Assembly (NCBI RefSeq): GCF_003185805.1
Contig: NZ_QHJY01000070.1
Span: 1-38,758, forward strand
Direction of reading: 5' to 3'
Origin: Caulobacter sp. D5
Lineage (GTDB): Bacteria; Pseudomonadota; Alphaproteobacteria; Caulobacterales; Caulobacteraceae
Length of the DNA: 38,758 bases
Of the stretch, positions 30,901-38,758 are shown in pieces (the first letter of the stretch is position 1; each line of letters begins with the position of its first letter). The notes below the pieces were generated by a model. The model was not told where the DNA came from, did not search any database, and worked only from the letters and a program-made list of their open reading frames with translations. A program made the translations under genes and the position numbers.

Positions 30901-32415
30901 ATGTCGGAAGCCTCGGTCGAAAATCATGACGTCCGGGTCAGCACCGGCGTGCCTGGCCTGGACGACATCCTCGGCGGCGGCCTGACCCGCGATCGCATCT
31001 ATCTGGTGGAGGGCACGCCGGGGTCGGGCAAGACCACCTTGGCGTTGCAGTTCCTGCTCAAGGGGCGCGAGGTCGGCGAAAGCGGGCTCTATATCACCCT
31101 GTCCGAGACCGACGCCGAACTGCGCGCCGCGGCCGCGAGCCACGGCTGGTCGCTCGACGGGATCGCGTTGTTCGAACTGGTCAGCGAAGAGGGCCTTGAT
31201 CCCGACAGCGAGCAGTCGGTGCTCCATCCCTCCGACGTGGAGCTTGGCGAGACGACACGCGGCGTGATGCGGCAAGTCGAGGAGACCAAGCCGATGCGGG
31301 TGGTCTTCGACAGCCTGTCGGAGATGCGGCTGCTGGCCCAGAATCCGCTGCGCCACCGTCGGCAGATCCTGGCGCTGAAGCACTTCTTCGCCACGCGCAA
31401 GTGCACCGTTCTGCTGCTCGACGATCAGACCGCCGAGGACGGCGACCTCCAGCTGCACAGCATCGCCCACGGCGTCATCAGCCTGCAGCGGACGACCCAG
31501 GAGTACGGCGCCCAGCGCCGCCGCCTGGAGGTCATCAAGATGCGCGGCATCAAGTATCGCGGCGGCTTTCATGACTTCGAACTGGATACCGGCGGCATCC
31601 GGGTGTTCGAGCGCCTGGTGGCGGCCAATCACCCGGCCCATTTCGACCAGCAGATGGTCTCGACCGGGTCGCCGGGCGTAGACGCCCTGATGGGCGGCGG
31701 CCTGGCGCGCGGCACCAACACCCTGATCAGCGGACCGTCAGGCGTGGGCAAGACCACGACCTCGGTGCGTTGCGCCCTGACCGCCCTGGCGCGCGGCGAG
31801 ACCGTCGCCTACTACCTGTTCGACGAAGGCCTGACGACTTTGCTGACGCGATCGAAGGCCCTGGGCATGGACTTGCGTCCGCACTTGGAGGCGGGGCGGT
31901 TGCTGATCCGCGCCATCGATCCGGCGGAGCTGTCGCCCGGCGAGTTCGCCTTCCATGTCCGCGACGCCGTCGAGCGTCAGGGCGCGTTGACCGTCGTGAT
32001 CGACAGCCTCAACGCCTATCTTCAGGCCATGCCGGGACAGAAGTTCCTGCTCCTGCAGATGCACGAGCTTCTCACCTACCTGAACCAGCAGGGCGTGGTG
32101 ACGCTGCTGATCCTGGGCCAGCATGGCTTCATCGGCGAGGTGCGCAGCGACATCGACCTCAGCTATCTCAGCGACGGCATCTTGCTGTTCCGCTTCTTCG
32201 AGGCGGCCGGTTCGGTGCGTACGGCGATCTCGGCGGTCAAGAGCCGCACCGCGGCTCACGAGAAGACCATCCGCGAAATCCGCCTGACAGAAGCGGGGAT
32301 CGAGGTCGGCGAAGCGCTGACCGACTTCCAGGGCGTGATGACGGGCCTGCCGTCCTACGAGGGCAAGGTCGGCATGCTCGGCGAGGGACGTGGCGATCGG
32401 CGTCCGGATGGATGA
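30901..32415 (+). CDS. KaiC-like double-domain ATPase
   Basis: A 504-residue protein with two RecA/KaiC domains. Domain 1 has Walker A GTPGSGKTT (38-46), a catalytic glutamate at E69 (ITLSET) and Walker B VVFDSLSE. Domain 2 has Walker A GPSGVGKTT (278-286), D308-E309 in YYLFDEGLTTLL where KaiC has the Glu pair, and Walker B VVIDSL. In cyanobacterial KaiC, Ser431-Thr432 of domain 2 are phosphorylated in turn; the aligned place here is S421-Y422 (DLSYLSDGILLF). No kaiA or kaiB is nearby. The gene overlaps the hybrid kinase gene by 8 bases, so the two are coupled. The length is near that of KaiC. Non-cyanobacterial KaiC homologues have been linked to stress adaptation and timing. Confidence 0.88.
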   Translation: MSEASVENHDVRVSTGVPGLDDILGGGLTRDRIYLVEGTPGSGKTTLALQFLLKGREVGESGLYITLSETDAELRAAAASHGWSLDGIALFELVSEEGLDPDSEQSVLHPSDVELGETTRGVMRQVEETKPMRVVFDSLSEMRLLAQNPLRHRRQILALKHFFATRKCTVLLLDDQTAEDGDLQLHSIAHGVISLQRTTQEYGAQRRRLEVIKMRGIKYRGGFHDFELDTGGIRVFERLVAANHPAHFDQQMVSTGSPGVDALMGGGLARGTNTLISGPSGVGKTTTSVRCALTALARGETVAYYLFDEGLTTLLTRSKALGMDLRPHLEAGRLLIRAIDPAELSPGEFAFHVRDAVERQGALTVVIDSLNAYLQAMPGQKFLLLQMHELLTYLNQQGVVTLLILGQHGFIGEVRSDIDLSYLSDGILLFRFFEAAGSVRTAISAVKSRTAAHEKTIREIRLTEAGIEVGEALTDFQGVMTGLPSYEGKVGMLGEGRGDRRPDG

Positions 32416-34459
32416 ACCTTTCCTGATCCTGGCGCCGCGAGGACGAGACGCGCTGGTGATCGCCGAAACCCTGGCCAATGTCGGCCACGCCTCGCAGATC
32501 TGTGCGGATCTCACGGCGCTGACGCAGGCGCTGGGGGACGAGGCCGGCGCGGCCGTGCTGACCGAGGAAGCCCTGGCCCAGGGGGCGACGGACGCCCTGA
32601 CCGACTGGCTGGCCGGCCAGCCCGCCTGGTCCGACTTTCCCTTCATCGTGCTCGTCACCAAGCAGCCGGGAAAACGAACCCAGGCCGATGCTGCGCGCCT
32701 GCAGGCGATCGGCAACATCGTGCTCCTGGAGCGGCCGATCAACGCCGAGACCCTGGTCAGCGCCGCCCATTCGGCCATCCGCGCCCGCCACCGCCAATAT
32801 CGGGCGCGCGATCATCTTTTCGCGCAGATGAAAGCCGAAGAGCAGCTGCGCTTCGCCCTCGAAGCGGGGCGGCTGGGCGCATGGGATCTCGATCTGGACA
32901 GTGGATCGCTGACGATGTCCGAGGCCGCGCGCGAGCACTTCGGGCGCGAGCCCGACCGTGTCCTTTCGCTCGCCGATGTGGAAGCGGCCGTGCATCCGGA
33001 TGATGCGGCCTCGCGCCGAGGCGCGCTGGAGGCGTCGGTCTCGGGCGGCGAGGACTACGACGCCGAATACCGCGTCGCCTGGCCCGACGGCTCCTGGCAC
33101 TGGCTGCAGGTGAGGGGGCGGCTCAATCGTCGGCGTGCTGAAGAGCCGCGCCGCCTGTCCGGGGTGACGCTGGACATCACCGCTCGCAAGACCGTCGAGG
33201 CCGAGCTGCGGCTGCTGAATGAGACGCTGGAACAGCGCATCGCCGACAGCGTCCGCGACCTCCAGATCGCCAATGAGCGACTGCTGGCCGAGATCAGCGA
33301 GCGGGAGCAGGCCCAGGCCGCGCTCGTCCAGGCCCAGAAGATGGACGCCATCGGCCAGTTGACCGGGGGCATCGCCCACGACTTCAACAACCTCCTGACC
33401 GCCATCGTCGGCAATATCGACATGATCGAGCGGCGCAGTCAGGACGCCCGGATCCAGCGCATGGCGCTCAACGCCCGCGAAGGCGTCGAGCGCGCGACCA
33501 AGCTCACCGCCCAGCTCCTGGCGTTCTCGCGCAGCCAGCAACTGGACTTGCAGCCCGTCGAGGTCGACGCCCTCATCGCCGGCATGGACGATCTCCTGAC
33601 CCGAACCCTGGGCCATACGGTCGAGGTGCGGATGGCGCTGGACGCCGGAGACGCCCGGGCCAAGGCCGACGCCAACCAGCTCGAACTGGCCGTGCTCAAC
33701 CTGGCCATCAACGCCCGCGACGCCATGGGCGAGGGCGGTAAGGTGACGATCTCGACCAGGCTGTCGGACGAATGGCGCGAGGGTCTCCAGCCCGGCGATC
33801 ACGTCGTGGTGGCCGTCGGCGATACCGGTCACGGCATTCCGCCCGAGCTGTTGCAGAAGGTCTTCGATCCCTTCTTCACGACCAAGAGCGTCGGCAAGGG
33901 CACGGGCCTGGGCCTCAGCCAAGTCTACGGCATCGCCACCCAGTCGGGGGGCGCGGTCCGGGTCGACAGCACGGTCGGTATGGGAACCACGATCGAAATC
34001 TGGCTGCCCGTCACCGATGCGGCCGAGCGCGTGCGTTCCGGCGACCTGACGCCGGAGGAAACGCCGCTCAGCCAGGGCGAGCGCATACTGGTGATCGACG
34101 ACGATCCCAGCGTTCGCCGCTTCATCGTCCAGTGCCTGCGCTCCCTCGGATACCGCGTCACCGAGGCGGCCGGCGGGCAGGAGGGACTGCAGCGGCTCGC
34201 GAACGACGCTCCGGACCTGCTGGTGGTGGACTTCGCCATGCCGGGCATGAACGGCGCGCAGGTGGCGTCGCGCGCCAGGAGCGCTTTGCCGAACCTCGGC
34301 GTGCTTCTCGTCACCGGCTATGCCGACGCCGCCGCCATCCGTGATCTCGTCAATTCCGAAGCGGTTCTGCGCAAGCCGTTCAAGGTCAGCGACCTGGCGG
34401 TGGCCGTGCGCACCGCGCTCACAGGAATGAAGTCGAAGCCGACTCCATCCATAGGATGA
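32408..34459 (+). CDS. Hybrid histidine kinase coupled to the KaiC-like gene
   Basis: A 683-residue soluble protein from ATG 32408, which overlaps the end of the KaiC-like gene; a GTG six codons earlier is also possible. The domains are a receiver-like N-terminus without acceptor Asp (about 4-125), PAS with PAC (about 145-265, ending in [13 protein letters not shown]), a coiled coil (268-310), HisKA with His324 in [17 protein letters not shown], HATPase ([27 protein letters not shown]) and a C-terminal receiver with Asp608 in [13 protein letters not shown] and a lysine in LRKPF. There are no membrane helices. The PAS domain shows no obvious haem or flavin motif. The overlap suggests the KaiC-like ATPase is its partner, perhaps binding the receiver-like N-terminus. 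Confidence 0.9.
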   Translation: MDEPFLILAPRGRDALVIAETLANVGHASQICADLTALTQALGDEAGAAVLTEEALAQGATDALTDWLAGQPAWSDFPFIVLVTKQPGKRTQADAARLQAIGNIVLLERPINAETLVSAAHSAIRARHRQYRARDHLFAQMKAEEQLRFALEAGRLGAWDLDLDSGSLTMSEAAREHFGREPDRVLSLADVEAAVHPDDAASRRGALEASVSGGEDYDAEYRVAWPDGSWHWLQVRGRLNRRRAEEPRRLSGVTLDITARKTVEAELRLLNETLEQRIADSVRDLQIANERLLAEISEREQAQAALVQAQKMDAIGQLTGGIAHDFNNLLTAIVGNIDMIERRSQDARIQRMALNAREGVERATKLTAQLLAFSRSQQLDLQPVEVDALIAGMDDLLTRTLGHTVEVRMALDAGDARAKADANQLELAVLNLAINARDAMGEGGKVTISTRLSDEWREGLQPGDHVVVAVGDTGHGIPPELLQKVFDPFFTTKSVGKGTGLGLSQVYGIATQSGGAVRVDSTVGMGTTIEIWLPVTDAAERVRSGDLTPEETPLSQGERILVIDDDPSVRRFIVQCLRSLGYRVTEAAGGQEGLQRLANDAPDLLVVDFAMPGMNGAQVASRARSALPNLGVLLVTGYADAAAIRDLVNSEAVLRKPFKVSDLAVAVRTALTGMKSKPTPSIG

Positions 34460-34509
34460 CGGCGAAGGCGCTCATTCGGAAGGCCCCGGCACGGTCTTCG
34501 ACCTTCGGA

Positions 34510-34803
34510 TCAGCGTCGCCGGGCGGGCAGGTACTGGCCGCCCGCCGGCGTTAGTTTCCAGCCCGACTGGGTTCGTTCCGCCAAGCCTAGCGCCGTCAGG
34601 CTTTGGGCGTCGCCTATGTTGAGCTGAATCTCGGCGCCCTTGGTGCGGCGGTCCAGCTCGCGGAGCGATTGGAGCTGACCGCTCGTCAGGTTGAGCGGGC
34701 CAGGATCGATCTCATCGTCCGACCGGACCAGGCGCAGATGGGCGGGGGCCTGGGCGAGAGGCCGCCTACTCCTGCTGCCGATGTTTGGATTTGAGGGTTT
34801 CAA
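34510..34803 (-). CDS. Hypothetical protein with winged-helix-like C-terminus
   Basis: A 97-residue protein from TTG 34803, with GGAGA nine bases upstream, overlapping the end of the upstream gene by 38 bases. Residues 37-97 (LTSGQLQSLRELDRRTKGAE, then NIGDAQSLTALGLAERTQSG and WKLTPAG) look like a small winged helix of the kind that ends with L-T-x-A-G. The first 35 residues are polar and basic. No family is named. The two overlapping genes at 34510-35038 probably form one transcript. Confidence 0.55.
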   Translation of the reverse strand: MKPSNPNIGSRSRRPLAQAPAHLRLVRSDDEIDPGPLNLTSGQLQSLRELDRRTKGAEIQLNIGDAQSLTALGLAERTQSGWKLTPAGGQYLPARRR

Positions 34804-35038
34804 GAGCGGTCTCCATCTTCTGTTGTCTGTGGATCACCATCCGCAGAAGCACCGCTCGCGCGGGGCTGGTGTCGGGCTTGGCCAGTTCCTGTCGCGCGCC
34901 TTCGACGATGCGGCCGCGATGGAGATGACCCAGCCGCCAGCTTTCCATTCGGACCTCGCCAGGCGAGTACCAGATGAAGCGGCGCATCGCGGCGGCGAGG
35001 ATGGGAAAGCGCTTGATGAGCCCAATCAGCGTTTTCAT
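34766..35038 (-). CDS. Hypothetical basic protein of 90 residues
   Basis: The protein begins MKTLIGLIKRFPILAAAMRR, has a central WYSPGEVRMESWRLGHLHRG and a long charged helix at the end (MVIHRQQKMETALETLKSKH). No family is recognised. AGG directly precedes the ATG at 35038, so the ribosome binding site is poor. The helical residue content and the coupled downstream gene speak for it. There is no stress-type box upstream. Confidence 0.45.
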   Translation of the reverse strand: MKTLIGLIKRFPILAAAMRRFIWYSPGEVRMESWRLGHLHRGRIVEGARQELAKPDTSPARAVLLRMVIHRQQKMETALETLKSKHRQQE

Positions 35039-35354
35039 CCTGACGACACGCTCGGGCGAGCCGAGCCGATCTCTGGTCGTTCGGGCGCGCCCGCGCGGTC
35101 CCCGCGCTGGTGACTCGGGATCTGGGGCATGGATTGTCCTGATCGACGCTCTAGAGGCGAGCTTCGCCGTTTTCAGTCACGGCGCACGCCAGCAGCGTAA
35201 TATAGAGTATGCGCCTTGGCGCTGTGAATAGATACATCAAACTCAAAAGGAAAATCCAAAGCTCAGGTTTAATTTTGTCGTCTACGGAATGTTACGATAC
35301 ACTTTCGGCGTAATGAGCACGCGGTCCTGCGGGTTGATCATGTTAGGCTGCGAA
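35039..35354. other. Intergenic region with an A/T-rich second half
   Basis: No gene supported. Bases 35195-35340 are A/T-rich for this window and hold the probable promoter of the gene at 35355. GGAAT and CGTAAT with 18 bases between them (35287-35315) resemble a poor stress-type promoter but miss the consensus in both boxes. Confidence 0.4.
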
Positions 35355-35645
35355 ATGAACGAGACCGAACGTGACAGACTGGCCCGCGATCGGGCCGAGG
35401 CCTATGCGCCACCGCCTGCCGGCGGCGCTTTGATGGCCGGCGTCTGCGGGGCAGCGCTCGCCCTGCTGGGTGTCATCGTCGCGGCGCGGTTCTATGGTTG
35501 GCTCGTGCGTGATCATATCGGCTTGGCCGCGATCTTGGTTGTGGGAGGCTTCGTCGTCGTATGCGGAGGCTACCTTCGGCTGGCGCGCACGAACCGCAGG
35601 GCGCGCCGCGCCGAACGCCTCCTGATCGATCGGGAGCACCGATAG
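35355..35645 (+). CDS. Small two-helix membrane protein
   Basis: A 96-residue protein from ATG 35355. A charged N-terminus (MNETERDRLARDRAEAYAPP), two membrane helices (about 27-45 and 54-75) and a strongly basic tail (RLARTNRRARRAERLLIDRE). No family is recognised. ATG codons at 35313 and 35340 are in frame and would add 14 or 5 residues; none has a good ribosome binding site. It lies 96 bases before the CsbD/DUF883 gene on the same strand. Confidence 0.6.
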   Translation: MNETERDRLARDRAEAYAPPPAGGALMAGVCGAALALLGVIVAARFYGWLVRDHIGLAAILVVGGFVVVCGGYLRLARTNRRARRAERLLIDREHR

Positions 35646-35741
35646 GTCTCCCTGCGCACAACCGTGAATATTCCCCGGAACGCCCCCCGGGTTCGCGGAT
35701 TGGTGTCTCGCCGCGTTCGGCGGCAGGCAAAGGACAGACCG

Positions 35742-36086
35742 ATGGACGACCAATTTACAGGCGCCGCCCGCGAGGGCGTCGGCCGGGTTCAGGACGCCGT
35801 CGGCGGGTTGACCGGCGACAGCGCCACCCAGATGAAGGGCAAGCTCAATCAAGCGGCAGGCGACGTCCAGCAGACCTACGGCAAGCTGAGCGAAGGCGTG
35901 CGCGACACGCTGGAGGGCGCTCTGGAGACGGTGCGCGGCGAGGTGCACGAGCGTCTCGACACCATCGAGACCTACGTGAAGGACAGGCCCCTTCCGGCCT
36001 TGGCGATCGCCGCGGTGGCCGGCATCGTGCTGGGGCTGCTCCTGCGTGGCGGCAGCAGGACCATCTATCTGCGCGATCCGCGCTAG
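35742..36086 (+). CDS. CsbD-like / DUF883 membrane-anchored stress protein
   Basis: A 114-residue protein. Residues 1-42 resemble CsbD (GRVQDAVGGLTGDSATQMKG, with KLNQAAGDVQQTYGK). Residues 45-114 are of ElaB/YqjD (DUF883) type with a C-terminal membrane helix PLPALAIAAVAGIVLGLLL and a short end. CsbD and DUF883 proteins are both general stress products. AAAGGA precedes ATG 35742 by 8 bases. A GGAAC at 35678-35682 has GATT 16 bases further, so only half a stress promoter. It shares its C-terminal design (RPxLALxAAxGxxLGLLLRG) with the protein at 3510-3809. Confidence 0.85.
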   Translation: MDDQFTGAAREGVGRVQDAVGGLTGDSATQMKGKLNQAAGDVQQTYGKLSEGVRDTLEGALETVRGEVHERLDTIETYVKDRPLPALAIAAVAGIVLGLLLRGGSRTIYLRDPR

Positions 36087-36095
36087 GTCGCTGAC

Positions 36096-36134
36096 GGGCG
36101 AGGTTCCAGGGTGCTCGTTCCTGGAGCCCCGCCC
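36096..36134. terminator. Bidirectional stem-loop between convergent genes
   Basis: The arms 36096-36110 (GGGCGAGGTTCCAGG) and 36120-36134 pair over 15 positions with two mismatches around a 9-base loop. It sits between the CsbD/DUF883 stop and the stop of the reductase gene, where it can serve both. No T tract. Confidence 0.55.
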
Positions 36135-36137
36135 AGT

Positions 36138-37055
36138 TCAGCGCAGAAACGGCCCCCGCTTGGCCAGATCGTTTCGCAGGGCCGTGGCCGCGACGCCGGC
36201 CTCGCCCATGGCGTGGCTGATCTGGTCCAGGCCCAGCACCACGTCGCCGGCGGCGTAGAGGCCCTCGATGTTCGTGCGCTGATGGGCGTCCACCTTGATG
36301 CAGCCGTCTTCCGTGACCGCCGCGCCCAGGCCGCGGGCGAGATCGGAGTGAACCTCCGATCCGAGCGCGGGATAGACCGCATCGAAGCGCAGGCGTCCCC
36401 TGGAGCAGGCCAGGCTGATGCTGTCGTCCTCCAACGCGAATTCCCCCGCAGGGCCGGCGATGCGCCTGACCCCGATCTCATCGAGCCGCCGACGCTGGCT
36501 CTCGTCGAGGCTGTCGTCGGCCTCCAGCGCGATCAGCGCGACGCTGGTTGTGTAGGCGCGAAGGAACTCCGCTTCGCCAGCGGCGCGGGCGCCGCCACCG
36601 ATCACCGCCACCCTCTGGTCGGTCACTTCATAGCCGTCGCAGACGGGGCAGTAGCGCAGGCGCCCCTGCGCGAGCGCCTGGGTATGCAGCGTCTCGTCAA
36701 TCGGCGGCCGGCGATTGGTCACCCCGGTCGCAAGCAGGACGGCTCGGGCTCGGAACGCGCCGGTCGAGCAGCGGACGAGGAAGTCCTCGGGCGCGATCTC
36801 CAGCGCTTCGACGCGGGCCGAGATCATGCGCGCGCCGTACAGCTCGGCTTGCTCGCGCATGCGCGCCAGCAGGGCCTGGCCTGATATCCCGTCGGGAAAG
36901 CCCGCATGGTTGCGGGTCAGCGGGATCAGCGCGGCGCGGCTGTCGCCGGCGTCGACGACGACCACCGACAGCCGGAACCGCGAAAGATAGATCGCGGCGG
37001 TCAGGCCCGCGGGCCCGCCGCCGACGATCAGGCAGTCGATCCTTCCGTCACTCAT
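36138..37055 (-). CDS. Thioredoxin-reductase-like FAD/NAD(P) oxidoreductase
   Basis: A 305-residue flavoprotein: FAD motif VGGGPAGLTAAIYLSR (11-26), redox pair C136-PV-C139 in YCPVCDGYEV, NAD(P) motif IGGGARAAGEA near 155, and the FAD end motif GLYAAGDVV near 270. This is the length and order of bacterial thioredoxin reductase. The usual CATC is CPVC, and the segment around the second nucleotide motif is less typical, so its partner may be something other than thioredoxin. It lies 13 bases downstream of the catalase gene on the same strand, which implies one peroxide-defence transcript. Confidence 0.88.
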   Translation of the reverse strand: MSDGRIDCLIVGGGPAGLTAAIYLSRFRLSVVVVDAGDSRAALIPLTRNHAGFPDGISGQALLARMREQAELYGARMISARVEALEIAPEDFLVRCSTGAFRARAVLLATGVTNRRPPIDETLHTQALAQGRLRYCPVCDGYEVTDQRVAVIGGGARAAGEAEFLRAYTTSVALIALEADDSLDESQRRRLDEIGVRRIAGPAGEFALEDDSISLACSRGRLRFDAVYPALGSEVHSDLARGLGAAVTEDGCIKVDAHQRTNIEGLYAAGDVVLGLDQISHAMGEAGVAATALRNDLAKRGPFLR

Positions 37056-37068
37056 GCTGGTCCATCGC

Positions 37069-38758
<1,690 letters not shown>

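Noticed and set aside
35287-35315. Stress-type promoter before the gene at 35355
   Set aside because: GGAAT and CGTA with 18 bases between them deviate in both boxes and in spacing.

Overview
The window is high-GC DNA with dense, short-spaced genes. Its gene content (caa3-type oxidase, membrane PQQ glucose dehydrogenase, HWE/HisKA_2 kinase, EcfG/SigT-type promoters, DUF883, DUF3008, DUF2252 and GlsB stress proteins) points to a Caulobacter-like alphaproteobacterium. No rRNA, tRNA, CRISPR array or intact insertion sequence was seen.

Layout. 1-1364: end of a hemerythrin-like gene, a CinA-domain amidase and a GFA-fold protein. 1365-3400: a gene-poor stretch with an XRE-cupin regulator that carries a plasmid-type N-terminal domain, and a frameshifted antirestriction gene (ardA), which looks like the scar of a mobile element. 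3449-9427: small stress and membrane genes (DUF883, a pseudo-receiver, SemiSWEET, DUF4126, TIGR02587/TIGR02588) and a hybrid histidine kinase divergent from an OhrR-like regulator, with a 34-bp palindrome between them. 9433-18066: a respiratory block with caa3 oxidase (fused subunits I+III, subunit II with cytochrome c), two further cytochromes c, cytochrome b561, a CtaG-type assembly factor and quinone-linked glucose dehydrogenase. 18174-23266: SDR, DUF3008, a HisKA_2 kinase, an AT-rich intergenic island, very small genes and a catalase-fold haem protein. 23269-30746: YdeP-like molybdoenzyme, Mfd-like translocase, DUF2252 and GlsB. 30901-34459: a double-domain KaiC-like ATPase overlapping a hybrid histidine kinase. 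34510-38758: hypothetical proteins, a CsbD/DUF883 protein, a thioredoxin-reductase-like enzyme and a large-subunit catalase cut by the window edge.

The common thread is regulation. Eight matches to the alphaproteobacterial general-stress promoter (GGAAC, 16-17 bases, then NGTT) sit at promoter distance from genes, and two weaker matches have one changed base in the -35 box and one in the -10 box. Two of the best ones lie face to face inside one 33-bp dyad and would drive the two cytochrome c transcripts in opposite directions. The window therefore reads as a general-stress/oxidative-defence island that also places a high-potential respiratory branch under the stress sigma factor. The least explained parts are the KaiC-kinase pair, the kinase sharing an operator with the OhrR-like repressor, and several tiny genes.
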